This document shows, in pieces, positions 52,051 to 61,623 of a stretch of DNA of 64,000 nt. Origin of the DNA: Pseudomonas gozinkensis (lineage in GTDB: Bacteria; Pseudomonadota; Gammaproteobacteria; Pseudomonadales; Pseudomonadaceae). The stretch spans positions 5,393,001 through 5,457,000 of the forward strand of contig NZ_CP062253.1 in assembly GCF_014863585.1 (NCBI RefSeq), read 5' to 3'. Made by a program: the position numbers and the translations under genes. The notes below the pieces were generated by a model, which searched no databases, was not told the DNA's origin, and saw only the letters and a program-made list of their open reading frames with translations. Positions within the stretch are counted from its first letter, which is position 1. Each line of letters opens with the position of its first letter.

Positions 52051-52683
52051 TTAGGCACGCACGAACGGGTTTTCACGCATTTCATCCCCCAGACGCGTAT
52101 CCGGACCATGCCCGGTCACAACGGTTGCATCTTCATCCAGGGTGTACAGCCGCTGCTTGATCGATCGCACGATGGTCGCCTGATCGCCGCCCCACAAATC
52201 CGTGCGCCCTACTCCGCGACGAAACAACGTGTCGCCGGCAATCAACAGCTTAGCCTCGGAAAACCAGAAGCTCATGGAACCTGGCGTATGCCCCGGCGTA
52301 TGCAACGCCACGCCGCAGCCGCAGGCCAGTTCCTCGTCGTCGCTCAACCAGCGATCCGGCGACGGCACCGGCGTGTAAGGCACGCCGAACATCTGGCATT
52401 GCATCTCGAGGTTGTCCCACAGGAACTGATCATCCTTGTGCAGGTGCAAGGTAGCGCCTGTCTTCTCTTTCATCTGGCCGGAAGCCAGGAAGTGATCGAG
52501 GTGCGCGTGGGTGTGAATGATGCTGACCACTTTCAGACCGAGGGCATCGAGGCGAGCCATGATCAGGTCAGGATTGCCGCCCGGGTCGACGACGATGGCT
52601 TTTCTGGTGATCGGGTCGCCGATGATCGTGCAGTTGCACTGAAGTGGGCCGACGGGGAAGGTTTCGCGGATGAGGGTGTTCAT
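52051..52683 (-). CDS. Metallo-beta-lactamase-fold hydrolase (glyoxalase II-like, YcbL type)
   Basis: A 210-residue metal-dependent hydrolase. The HxHxDH motif is HTHAHLDH near residue 57-64. Further metal ligands are His in HTPGHTPGSMSFW, Asp in IAGDTLF and His in VTGHGPDT. It is shorter than full glyoxalase II and lacks its C-terminal glutathione-binding domain, like YcbL, a type II glyoxalase of enterobacteria. Substrate is probably a thioester such as S-lactoylglutathione, not proven. It lies upstream of the OmpA-like gene on the same strand with a gap of 114 bases. Confidence 0.88.
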   Translation of the reverse strand: MNTLIRETFPVGPLQCNCTIIGDPITRKAIVVDPGGNPDLIMARLDALGLKVVSIIHTHAHLDHFLASGQMKEKTGATLHLHKDDQFLWDNLEMQCQMFGVPYTPVPSPDRWLSDDEELACGCGVALHTPGHTPGSMSFWFSEAKLLIAGDTLFRRGVGRTDLWGGDQATIVRSIKQRLYTLDEDATVVTGHGPDTRLGDEMRENPFVRA

Positions 52684-52834
52684 AGTGCCACTCGTCGAAT
52701 ATTCATGCGTATTGGGGGTGTGCCCAAGAATAACAGCTGATTTTTTTCTGCAGATTCAACAAGCCGTCCCGATATACAAGGTGAGCCAATTTTCTGACGT
52801 CAGTATCAAAAAAATAATGGCGTAGTGATATCAA

Positions 52835-52863
52835 TTGACGCTGAATCTGGTACAAAATTATTG
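52835..52863 (+). promoter_or_regulatory. Weak candidate promoter of the RTX metallopeptidase gene
   Basis: The A+T-rich 230-base gap contains TTGACG with a 17-bp spacer and TTATTG as a poor -10, about 50 bases before the ATG. The ribosome-binding site is a modest AGGATATT. Confidence 0.3.
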
Positions 52864-52913
52864 CTTTGTAGCGGCCATATCAGGACGGCCGCAAACTCAC
52901 TCAGGATATTCAA

Positions 52914-55900
52914 ATGTCGTCTCCGCTTGGCTATGCACTCACGCAGTCGTCGTTTTTAACCGGCAATACGCAGGCCGATAGCCTGATCTATGGCACGCAA
53001 TGGCTGAGCCCGGACTTCGGAGGGGAGGATTTCCTTTCGACCCGCCTGACCTACAGTTTTGTTACGGTGGGTCAATCGTACTTCGCCAGAGACTACACGC
53101 CAGATAACGAATTCCTGAACAGCTTCAACCTGACCACCGCGCAACAGTCGGCTATCACCAGTGCCCTCAATAACTGGAGTTCGGTGGCGAACATCAAGTT
53201 CACGCTGGTGAGTGACAACATCAACAGCGCAGGTGACCTGCGGTTTGGCGGTTACTCGGGCATGGATCCGAAGACAGCTGCCTGGGCGTATTTCCCAGAT
53301 GAAAAACCATCGGCAGGCGACGTGTGGATCGGGCCTGTGACGAACGACCCGAACCCGGTCAAAGGCACCTACGACTACATGACGTTCGTGCATGAAATTG
53401 GTCATGCGCTGGGTCTCAAACATCCTTTTGAGGCCAGCACATCCAACAGCAATGTAATTTCGCCGCTACTGGACGACTCGCATTTCACGGTGATGAGTTA
53501 CAACAATGCCTACTCGTACCAGCCAACTACGCCGATGTTGCTGGACATTCTGGTCATTCAGAAACTGTATGGCGCCAACATGCTTTGGCAAACCGGTGAC
53601 AATGTCTACAAATGGGGCGCCAACCAATCGGTATTCGAAACAATCTGGGATGCCGGCGGCAACGATACTATCGATGCCAGCAACCAGTTGGCGCCCGTCA
53701 GCCTGAACCTTAATGAAGGCGCGTTCAGTCAGATCGGCAAAGCATTCACCGACGGCACCAACCTGTTGAATGATGGCTTGGCAATTGCCTATGGTGCCAA
53801 GATCGAAAATGCCATCGGCTCGGCCTTCGACGATGTCCTCACAGGTAACGATCTGAACAACACCCTCGACGGTGGTCTTGGCGCAGACACCATGATGGGC
53901 GGTGCCGGCATCGACACGTATTACGTCGACAACGTCAACGACGTGGTCATCGAAACCGATGCCTCGCTGACCGCCATCGACCGGATCTTCTCCAGCGTCA
54001 GCTACAGCCTCGGCGCCAACGTCGAGAACCTGTTGCTGACCGGTAGCGCCAACATCAACGCCACCGGCAACGAAGTCGTCAACCGTCTGGTCGGCAACGA
54101 CGGCAACAACATTCTCGACGGCGGCCTGGGTGCCGACCGACTGGAAGGCGGCCTGGGCAATGACACCTACATCGTCGACAACGTCGGTGACATCGTCATT
54201 GAAACCAGTGCCCTGGCCAATGAGATCGACACCGTTCAAGCCTCGGTTAGCTACAGCCTCAGCGCCAACGTTGAAGATCTGATCCTGACCGGTACTGCCC
54301 ATATCAATGGTACCGGCAACAGCCTGAGCAACACCCTGACCGGCAATGCCGGCAACAACATTCTCGACGGCGGCCTGGGTGCCGACCGACTGGAAGGTGG
54401 CCTGGGCAATGACACCTACATCGTCGACAACGTCGGTGACATCGTCATTGAAACCAGTACCCTGGCCAACGAAATCGACACGGTGCGCGCCTCCATCGAC
54501 TGGACCCTGGGTGCCAACCTGGAAAACCTTGTCTTGACCGGCAATGCCATCTACGGCACCGGCAACAACCTGGACAACACCCTCACCGGCAACGACCAGG
54601 ACAACGTCCTCAATGGCGGCGTTGGCGCAGACATCATGATCGGCGGTGCCGGCATCGATACGTATTACGTGGATAACGTCAACGACGTGGTCATCGAAAC
54701 CGACGCCTCGCTGACCGCCATCGACCGGATCTTCTCCCGCGTCAGCTACAGCCTCGGCGCCAACGTCGAGAACCTGTTGCTGACCGGTAGCGCCAACATC
54801 AACGCCACCGGCAACGAAGTCGTCAACCGTCTGGTCGGTAACGACGGCAACAACATTCTCGACGGCGGCCTGGGTGCCGACCGACTGGAAGGCGGCCTGG
54901 GCAATGACACCTACATCGTCGACAACGTCGGTGACATCGTCATTGAAACCAGTACCCTGGCCAATGAGATCGACACCGTTCAAGCCTCGGTTAGCTACAG
55001 CCTCAGCGCCAACGTTGAAGATCTGATCCTGACCGGCACTGCCCATATCAATGGTACCGGCAACAGCCTGAGCAACACCCTGACCGGCAATGCCGGCAAC
55101 AACATTCTCGACGGCGGCCTGGGTGCCGACCGACTGGAAGGTGGCCTGGGCAATGACACCTACATCGTCGACAACGTCGCTGACCAGATCATCGAAACCA
55201 GCAACAACGCCAACGAAATCGACACGGTGCGCGCCTCCATCGACTGGACTCTGGGTGCCAATCTGGAAAACCTTGTTTTGACCGGCAACGCCATCTACGG
55301 CACCGGCAACAACCTGGACAACACTCTCACCGGCAACGACCAGGACAACGTCCTCAATGGCGGCGCTGGCGCAGACATCATGATCGGCGGTGCCGGCATC
55401 GACACGTATTACGTCGACAACGTCAACGACGTGGTCATCGAAACCGATGCCTCGCTGACCGCCATCGACCGGATCTTCTCCCGCGTCAGCTACAGCCTCG
55501 GCGCCAACGTCGAAAACCTGTTGCTGACCGGCAGCGACAACATCAACGCCACCGGCAACGAAGTCGTCAACCGTCTGGTCGGCAATGCCGGCAACAACAT
55601 TCTCGACGGCGGCCTGGGTGCCGACCGACTGGAAGGTGGCCTGGGCAATGACACCTACATCGTCGACAACGTCGGTGACATCGTCATTGAAACCAGTACC
55701 CTGGCCAACGAAATCGACACGGTGCGCGCCTCCATCGACTGGACCCTGGGTGCCAACCTGGAAAACCTTGTCTTGACCGGCAACGCCATCTACGGCACCG
55801 GCAACAACCTGGACAACACCCTCACCGGCAACGACCAGGACAACGTCCTCAATGGCGGCGTTGGCGCAGACATCATGATCGGCGGTGCCGGCATCGATAC

Positions 55901-57212
55901 GTATTACGTGGATAACGTCAACGACGTGGTCATCGAAACCGACGCCTCGCTGACCGCCATCGACCGGATCTTCTCCCGCGTCAGCTACAGCCTCGGCGCC
56001 AACGTCGAGAACCTGTTGCTGACCGGTAGCGCCAACATCAACGCCACCGGCAACGAAGTCGTCAACCGTCTGGTCGGCAACGACGGCAACAACATTCTCG
56101 ACGGCGGCCTGGGTGCCGACCGACTGGAAGGCGGCCTGGGCAATGACACCTACATCGTCGACAACGTCGGTGACATCGTCATTGAAACCAGTGCCCTGGC
56201 CAATGAGATCGACACCGTTCAAGCCTCGGTTAGCTACAGCCTCAGCGCCAACGTTGAAGATCTGATCCTGACCGGCACTGCCCATATCAATGGTACCGGC
56301 AACAGCCTGAGCAACACCCTGACCGGCAATGCCGGCAACAACATTCTCGACGGCGGCCTGGGTGCCGACCGACTGGAAGGTGGCCTGGGCAATGACACCT
56401 ACATCGTCGACAACGTCGCTGACCAGATCATCGAAACCAGCAACAACGCCAACGAAATCGACACGGTGCGCGCCTCCATCGACTGGACCCTGGGTGCCAA
56501 TCTGGAAAACCTTGTTTTGACCGGCAACGCCATCTACGGCACCGGCAACAACCTGGACAACACTCTCACCGGCAACGACCAGGACAACGTCCTCAATGGC
56601 GGCGCTGGCGCAGACATCATGATCGGCGGTGCCGGCATCGACACGTATTACGTCGACAACGTCAACGACGTGGTCATCGAAACCGACGCCTCATTGACCG
56701 CCATCGACCGGATCTTCTCCCGCGTCAGCTACAGCCTCGGCGCCAACGTCGAGAACCTGTTGCTGACCGGCAGCGACAACATCAACGCCACCGGTAACGA
56801 AGTCGCCAACCGCCTGGTCGGCAACGCCGGCAACAACATTCTCGACGGCGGCCTGGGTGCCGACCGACTGGAAGGTGGCCTGGGCACCGATACGCTGACC
56901 GGAGGTGCAGGTGCAGATACCTTCATATTCAATAACTGGAATGAAACCGGTACGGGAAGCCTGCGTGACGTCATCACCGACTTCAGCAGCGCGCAGGGTG
57001 ACAAGATCGATCTGTCGAAGTTTGATGCCAACTTGCTGAGTGCCGGTTTCAACGGGTTCAGCTTCATCGGCGCTGCTGACTTCACGGGCGCAGGTCAACT
57101 GCGCTTCGTAGACCATGTACTCTCGGGAAATGTCAGCGGCAATGTCGGGGCGGATTTCGAAATTCAGCTGGTGGGTGTCAATGCATTCAGTGCCAGCGAT
57201 CTGGTGGCCTGA
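52914..57212 (+). CDS. Large RTX metallopeptidase, serralysin (M10) type
   Basis: A 1432-residue protein, about three times the length of ordinary serralysins. Residues ~1-300 form the catalytic part. The zinc motif is HEIGHALGLKH (His160, Glu161, His164, His170) and the Met-turn is VMSYNN with Met194. AITSALNNWSSVANIKFT upstream also fits the family. Residues ~312-1303 are twelve RTX units, each with calcium-binding nonapeptides (DGGLGADRLEGGLGNDTY) and a beta segment (VSYSLGANVENLLLTG). The C-terminus is a typical serralysin end (ADTFIFNNWNETGTGSLRDVITDFSSAQ cut into its blocks) and closes with NAFSASDLVA, a type I secretion signal. There is no N-terminal signal peptide. No ABC exporter or inhibitor gene is adjacent. 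Likely a secreted, calcium-stabilised protease or adhesin. Confidence 0.88.
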   Translation: MSSPLGYALTQSSFLTGNTQADSLIYGTQWLSPDFGGEDFLSTRLTYSFVTVGQSYFARDYTPDNEFLNSFNLTTAQQSAITSALNNWSSVANIKFTLVSDNINSAGDLRFGGYSGMDPKTAAWAYFPDEKPSAGDVWIGPVTNDPNPVKGTYDYMTFVHEIGHALGLKHPFEASTSNSNVISPLLDDSHFTVMSYNNAYSYQPTTPMLLDILVIQKLYGANMLWQTGDNVYKWGANQSVFETIWDAGGNDTIDASNQLAPVSLNLNEGAFSQIGKAFTDGTNLLNDGLAIAYGAKIENAIGSAFDDVLTGNDLNNTLDGGLGADTMMGGAGIDTYYVDNVNDVVIETDASLTAIDRIFSSVSYSLGANVENLLLTGSANINATGNEVVNRLVGNDGNNILDGGLGADRLEGGLGNDTYIVDNVGDIVIETSALANEIDTVQASVSYSLSANVEDLILTGTAHINGTGNSLSNTLTGNAGNNILDGGLGADRLEGGLGNDTYIVDNVGDIVIETSTLANEIDTVRASIDWTLGANLENLVLTGNAIYGTGNNLDNTLTGNDQDNVLNGGVGADIMIGGAGIDTYYVDNVNDVVIETDASLTAIDRIFSRVSYSLGANVENLLLTGSANINATGNEVVNRLVGNDGNNILDGGLGADRLEGGLGNDTYIVDNVGDIVIETSTLANEIDTVQASVSYSLSANVEDLILTGTAHINGTGNSLSNTLTGNAGNNILDGGLGADRLEGGLGNDTYIVDNVADQIIETSNNANEIDTVRASIDWTLGANLENLVLTGNAIYGTGNNLDNTLTGNDQDNVLNGGAGADIMIGGAGIDTYYVDNVNDVVIETDASLTAIDRIFSRVSYSLGANVENLLLTGSDNINATGNEVVNRLVGNAGNNILDGGLGADRLEGGLGNDTYIVDNVGDIVIETSTLANEIDTVRASIDWTLGANLENLVLTGNAIYGTGNNLDNTLTGNDQDNVLNGGVGADIMIGGAGIDTYYVDNVNDVVIETDASLTAIDRIFSRVSYSLGANVENLLLTGSANINATGNEVVNRLVGNDGNNILDGGLGADRLEGGLGNDTYIVDNVGDIVIETSALANEIDTVQASVSYSLSANVEDLILTGTAHINGTGNSLSNTLTGNAGNNILDGGLGADRLEGGLGNDTYIVDNVADQIIETSNNANEIDTVRASIDWTLGANLENLVLTGNAIYGTGNNLDNTLTGNDQDNVLNGGAGADIMIGGAGIDTYYVDNVNDVVIETDASLTAIDRIFSRVSYSLGANVENLLLTGSDNINATGNEVANRLVGNAGNNILDGGLGADRLEGGLGTDTLTGGAGADTFIFNNWNETGTGSLRDVITDFSSAQGDKIDLSKFDANLLSAGFNGFSFIGAADFTGAGQLRFVDHVLSGNVSGNVGADFEIQLVGVNAFSASDLVA
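53847..56822 (+). repeat. Twelve RTX repeat units with a 1239-bp tandem duplication
   Basis: Three unit types are present, A and B (249 bp) and C (246 bp), starting at 53847 A, 54096 B, 54345 C, 54591 A, 54840 B, 55089 C, 55335 A, 55584 C, 55830 A, 56079 B, 56328 C and 56574 A. The block C-A-B-C-A at 54345-55583 is followed directly by a second copy at 55584-56822 of identical length. By eye they differ at only about ten positions, several of them in the last unit. Confidence 0.93.
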
Positions 57213-57265
57213 CGCTCTTATTGACTGCCTCACACGGCGTCGGAAATTGATTCACCTTCAAAAAC

Positions 57266-57293
57266 AAAACGCCCCGACCATTCGGGGCGTTTT
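57266..57293. terminator. Bidirectional terminator after the RTX gene
   Basis: AAAACGCCCCGA-N4-TCGGGGCGTTTT, symmetric A and T runs, lies between the converging RTX and LuxR-type genes. Confidence 0.92.
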
Positions 57294-57310
57294 GTTTACG
57301 ATGCCTGGCA

Positions 57311-60043
57311 TCAACTCAAAACACCCAGCGACTTTGCCCGCGCCACCGCTTGCGTTCGCCGCCCCACCCCCAACTTGCTGTTGATGTGGCTGGCGTGAGT
57401 TTTCACCGTGTGCAACGAGATGAATAACTGCTCACTGATTTCCTGATTCGAGCAACCTTGGGCGATCAGGCGCAGTACCGCCAGTTCGCGACTGCTGAGC
57501 TGCTCAGTGGCTCCACACTCCACGGTCACGCGGAGCGCCGTCACCGGAAGGTGCTCCAACAATTGCGGTCCGGCCAGCGTCGGTGATGCCTGCAACTGTC
57601 CACGTAACCAGTCCGAGTGTTCTTTCACCAAACCATCGAACGGCTGCAACACACCACCCGCCGCAGCTTCCAGCGCCAGACTCAACGTCTTGCGCGCCTC
57701 CGGTTCGCGCCCCGCCACCAGTAGCAGCGCGACCTTCTGCGTCAACGCCATCACGCTGAGCAACTGGCGACCGGTTTGCTGGCCGTTCTCGTGCAAGACG
57801 CTCAACCGCCCTTCGGCGAGCATCAGCTTGCCTTGTGTCACATCGAGCAGCGCCTGCTGCAGTTCGACATGCAAGGGCAACTGAGGATGAAACTCAGGCG
57901 GTGCGGCGGCACGGTCACCGGTGTAGGTCTGGCCGAGGCGCACCAGCCAGGCTTCCGCCAGATCGGTGCGGCCCTGGGCCAGCCAAAGTTCACATTTGAC
58001 CAGGGTAATCATCGCCAGGTAGTAGATCGGCGGAACATCCCAGATGTGCATCAGACGTTCGGCTTCGGCGAGTTCAGCGAAGGCTTTGGCGAATTCGCCG
58101 CTCGCACCGTCCAGCCGCGCGATCACGCAGTGACCGATCAATACGCTGATGTCGCGGCAGGCTCGTGCTTCACCCAACCCCGCCTGCAATCGCACCTTGG
58201 CCGCCTGAGGCTGCAAACGCATTGCCAGCAGGAAACCTTCATAAAGCGTCAGTCTGGCACGCACTGCGTACAACCGCTGAGCCGAGAGGCCACGCAAGCG
58301 CCCGAGGCCCTCATGGACCTCCTCCAGAGCACGCAGAATTTCGCCACGGGCCTGCAACACACGGGCGCGATCGTAATGCGCGAGTGCTTCGAACAAGGGA
58401 TTGCCAACCCTCTGCGCCAGCTCCAGCGATTCGCGATTCAACCTGCGGGCGCGCCAAAGATCACCATCGGCAATCGCCAGATTGGACAAGGTCGACAGGC
58501 ACATCAGCCGCTGGCCGTAACGTTTGGCCGGCAGACTCTCAAGCGCCTCGCCGCAGTAGGTCAGCGTCAGTTCGCGCTGACCGCGCCCGCGCGCGATGAT
58601 CCCGCTCAGCGCCAGCCATTGCGCGAGCATGGACTTTTGCGCTGTGGCCGAAGGTGCCGGCAGAAACCGGCTCAGATGGCTGACGAGTTCTTCCGCCGCA
58701 TCGAGCTGACAGGCCAGTCCCAGCGCCCAGCTGTACAACACGATCAAGCGGGGGGTGCTTATCAGCAGGCTGTCGGGCAAGTCCATTTTCCAGCGCAGCA
58801 ACATGCCGACGTTCTGTTCGGCCAGCAGCTGTTCTTCGGAAAGGTTCTGCACCAGGTTAGCCGCCACATCTAGATGACCGGCGCGTAACGCCTGCTCCAC
58901 CGCTTCGTCGAGCAAGCCCTGCGCATTGAACCAGCGGCAGGCACGCAGATGCAGCGTCGCGGTCGGCACCATCGCCTGGGCGACCGCCCGACTGCGCAAC
59001 AGATCAGAGAACAGATGGTGATAGCGATACCAGTGGCCATGTTCGTCCAGCGGCACCAGGAATACCTGATGCGCCAGCAGAAACCTGAGGATTTCGGCGC
59101 TGTCATGTGCCTCTCGTACGGCATCACACAGCTCACTGCAAAAACGCTCCTGGGATGCGGTTTCGAACAGAAACGCCTGAACCTCGGCAGGCAGGCAATC
59201 GATGACCTCCTCCAGCAGATAATCGCGAATCAGCCCTTCTCCGCCGTTCAGCGCGTGTGGCAGCACTGAATCACTCTCGGCTTCGGACTGGGCCAGCAAC
59301 CAGAATCGCAGTCCGGCCACCCAGCCTTCACTACGCAGGATCAGGTTTTCCAGCGCTTCACCACGCAACGAACTGCTGTGTCGATCAAGCAGGGCCGCCG
59401 CTTCGTCGTGGGTCAGGCGCAAATCCTGTTCGTGCAGTTCCAGCAGCTGGCGCGACAGTCGCAGGCGAGCCAGGTGCCAGTCCGGGCGCTGCCGGCTGGT
59501 GACCATGACCACCAGGCCATCCGGTAAATGATTGAGGAAAAATTGCAGGCAACGGTCGAGCACCGGCCCTTGAGCCAAGTGGTAATCATCCAGTACCAAC
59601 AACAGCGGAGCCGTCGTTTGCAGATGCAGCGCCAATTCATCCAGCAGCCCGTCGAGCCATTCCTCGAACGCAAATGGCTGATGACGTTGACGCATTTTGA
59701 GCAGCCCCAGTGCCCGGCTGCCCAATTGCGGAAAGTAATCCTGCAGGCCTTCGAGCAGACGCTCGAGAAACCGCCCCGGATCGTTGTCCCGGGGGCTCAG
59801 ACCTAGCCACAGACTTTGCCAGTGTGCCGGCAGACTTTGGCAAAACTCTACCGCGAGCGAGCTCTTGCCGAACCCGGCCGGAGCGCTGACCAGCAACAAG
59901 CGCCCTCCGAGCCCCGCACTCAGGCGCTCGCACAAACGGGGTCGCAGCACGTAGCCATCGGGTAACGGCGGACGGAAAAAACGTCCGTCCAATGCCGCGA
60001 CGGCAACGCTTGCGGGGCCCGGAAGTGGGGAGAGATCAGTCAT
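57311..60043 (-). CDS. LuxR-family ATP-dependent regulator (MalT-like LAL)
   Basis: A 910-residue large regulator of the LAL/MalT group. Near the N-terminus is a STAND-type ATPase: Walker A SAPAGFGKSS with Lys60, Walker B LLLVLDDYHLA near residue 143. A long TPR-like helical region follows (about residues 380-830). The C-terminal LuxR helix-turn-helix is LSSRELAVLRLIAQGCSNQEIS, then LHTVKTHASHINSKL. Such proteins bind an inducer and ATP, oligomerise and activate transcription. It is the last gene of a minus-strand series with DUF1329, DUF1302 and acyl-CoA ligase genes, and probably controls them (inference). A terminator at 60169-60200 separates it from the DUF1329 gene, so it likely has its own promoter. 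Confidence 0.92.
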   Translation of the reverse strand: MTDLSPLPGPASVAVAALDGRFFRPPLPDGYVLRPRLCERLSAGLGGRLLLVSAPAGFGKSSLAVEFCQSLPAHWQSLWLGLSPRDNDPGRFLERLLEGLQDYFPQLGSRALGLLKMRQRHQPFAFEEWLDGLLDELALHLQTTAPLLLVLDDYHLAQGPVLDRCLQFFLNHLPDGLVVMVTSRQRPDWHLARLRLSRQLLELHEQDLRLTHDEAAALLDRHSSSLRGEALENLILRSEGWVAGLRFWLLAQSEAESDSVLPHALNGGEGLIRDYLLEEVIDCLPAEVQAFLFETASQERFCSELCDAVREAHDSAEILRFLLAHQVFLVPLDEHGHWYRYHHLFSDLLRSRAVAQAMVPTATLHLRACRWFNAQGLLDEAVEQALRAGHLDVAANLVQNLSEEQLLAEQNVGMLLRWKMDLPDSLLISTPRLIVLYSWALGLACQLDAAEELVSHLSRFLPAPSATAQKSMLAQWLALSGIIARGRGQRELTLTYCGEALESLPAKRYGQRLMCLSTLSNLAIADGDLWRARRLNRESLELAQRVGNPLFEALAHYDRARVLQARGEILRALEEVHEGLGRLRGLSAQRLYAVRARLTLYEGFLLAMRLQPQAAKVRLQAGLGEARACRDISVLIGHCVIARLDGASGEFAKAFAELAEAERLMHIWDVPPIYYLAMITLVKCELWLAQGRTDLAEAWLVRLGQTYTGDRAAAPPEFHPQLPLHVELQQALLDVTQGKLMLAEGRLSVLHENGQQTGRQLLSVMALTQKVALLLVAGREPEARKTLSLALEAAAGGVLQPFDGLVKEHSDWLRGQLQASPTLAGPQLLEHLPVTALRVTVECGATEQLSSRELAVLRLIAQGCSNQEISEQLFISLHTVKTHASHINSKLGVGRRTQAVARAKSLGVLS

Positions 60044-60168
60044 GGCCGGCTCTTGTTTGTATGGCTGTTGGCGGCGTAGCAGATGTCCGCAGACTAGCCT
60101 TAAACGAAGCGGTTATGAAGGTCGTTGCTACAAATGGCTACAAAAAGGCTACGGAAAAAGCGACAGGC

Positions 60169-60200
60169 AAAAAAACGCCCCGAACCGGTCGGGGCGTTTT
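60169..60200 (-). terminator. Terminator after the DUF1329 gene
   Basis: On the minus strand AAAACGCCCCGA-N5-TCGGGGCGTTTT is followed by further T, about 30 bases after the stop. The stem arms are identical to those of the terminator at 57266-57293. Confidence 0.9.
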
Positions 60201-60230
60201 CACGAGGATGCGGCCTCGGTTTACAGCAGC

Positions 60231-61595
60231 TTAGCGAATACCGTCCTGGCGCAGCGCGGCCGGCGAGAAGTCGCTGATGGTGGCGGTGAAGCCAAAGTCA
60301 TAAGCCCGGCTTTCTTCGTTCTTCATGCCCAGTGCCAGATAACGACCGGACTGCAGATCGTAGAGCGTTTCCAGGGTGTACCACGGCACTTCCACGTTGT
60401 AGTAGTCCTGAGCGTGAGCTTCCGCCACGCGCCACAGTTGGTTGCGACCGTCGTAGTGATCGATCACGGCCGCTTGCCAGGTGTCTTCGTCGATGAAGAA
60501 GTCACGCTTGGCGTAGATGTGACGCTGACCTTCCTTCAGGGTCGCGGTCACGTGCCAGACGCGACGCAGTTCATAACGCGCCAGATCCTGGTTGATGTGC
60601 CCGGCCTTGATGATGTCGGCGTACTTCAGCTTCGGATCGTCAAGCTTGTAGCTGTCGGAGGCGATGTACATCTCTTGTTTGCCGACCAATTTCCAGTCGT
60701 AGCGATCCGGTGCGCCGTTGAACATGTCCAGGTTGTCGGAAGTACGCAGGCCGTCTGCCGCGGTACCCGGGCCGTCATAAGACACTTGCGGTGCGCGACG
60801 TACACGACGCTGACCGGCGTTGTAGACCCACGCCGAACGCGGCTCCTTCACCTGGTCGAGGGTTTCGTGTACCAGCAGTACACCACCGGCCAGACGTGCC
60901 GGCGCGGTCACTTTCTGCTTGAAGTAGAACAGGATGTTGCCCGGGTTCGCAGGATCGTAATCCTTCATCCGGTCGCGGAACACGAACTGATCCTGGAAGT
61001 ACACCAGGCTGAACGAGCCGTTCGGTTGCGGAGTGGCCTGGGTCACCAGACGGGTCACGCTGCCGCCGCGATAGCGGGTGATGTGGTTCCAGATGACTTC
61101 CACGCCGGTTTTCGGAATCGGGAACGGCACGGCGGTATCGAAGTTTTCCAGGCCGTTGCCACCCGACACCAGGGTCGTGGTGGTGGCGTTCTTCTTGATG
61201 GCGGCGAACACCGCATCCGGCACGGTGGCACCGCGATGGGACGGATAGACCGGCATCTTGAAGGTGTCAGGGTAACGCTGGAACATCGCGTACTGACCCG
61301 GTGCGAGCTTGGCCTTGTACTGATCGACGTTCTGCTTGGTGATGGTGAACAGCGGTTTTTCACTGGCGTACGGATCGGACAGGAAACCCTTGCTGTCGAC
61401 AGTGCCGGCATTTTTCGGCATCGGTTTCCAGGCCGGGATCGAACCGTCGGCGTTACCGGCCATTTCGGCGCCCATCGGGGTCAGGCTCTTGCCCAGCTTG
61501 TCCGCTTCGGCGGCAGGCACTGCCGCCATGACACCGGTCGCCAGCAGCGACAGGCCCAAAACACCGGCGTGGAACAGACTCTTTGTTATTTTCAT
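60231..61595 (-). CDS. DUF1329 domain exported protein
   Basis: A 454-residue protein with a signal peptide (MKITKSLFHAGVLGLSLLA, cleavage after VMA, residue ~24). The mature chain has features of the DUF1329 family, relatives of outer-membrane lipoprotein-sorting proteins with a LolA/LolB-like fold: NHITRYRGGSVTR, PRSAWVYNAGQRRVRRAPQVSYDGP and DDSYKL-type blocks, and FFIDEDTWQAAVIDHYDGRNQLW. It is probably periplasmic or outer-membrane-attached, and might carry a hydrophobic ligand. Its gene follows the DUF1302 gene by 28 bases; the two families regularly occur together. Function is not established. Confidence 0.88.
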   Translation of the reverse strand: MKITKSLFHAGVLGLSLLATGVMAAVPAAEADKLGKSLTPMGAEMAGNADGSIPAWKPMPKNAGTVDSKGFLSDPYASEKPLFTITKQNVDQYKAKLAPGQYAMFQRYPDTFKMPVYPSHRGATVPDAVFAAIKKNATTTTLVSGGNGLENFDTAVPFPIPKTGVEVIWNHITRYRGGSVTRLVTQATPQPNGSFSLVYFQDQFVFRDRMKDYDPANPGNILFYFKQKVTAPARLAGGVLLVHETLDQVKEPRSAWVYNAGQRRVRRAPQVSYDGPGTAADGLRTSDNLDMFNGAPDRYDWKLVGKQEMYIASDSYKLDDPKLKYADIIKAGHINQDLARYELRRVWHVTATLKEGQRHIYAKRDFFIDEDTWQAAVIDHYDGRNQLWRVAEAHAQDYYNVEVPWYTLETLYDLQSGRYLALGMKNEESRAYDFGFTATISDFSPAALRQDGIR

Positions 61596-61623
61596 AAATT
61601 CGTTCGTCCTGAAAATGCAGTGC

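Noticed and set aside
53466..56285. A 939-codon open frame on the minus strand inside the RTX gene.
   Set aside because: It mirrors the repeat periodicity of the plus-strand gene (Asp/Val-rich antisense of GGxGxD codons), has no ribosome-binding site or domain, and would fully overlap a gene with intact catalytic and RTX motifs.
53847..56822. Regularly spaced repeats that might suggest a CRISPR array or satellite.
   Set aside because: Units are 246-249 bp, in frame and translate into calcium-binding RTX motifs; there are no short repeats with unique spacers.
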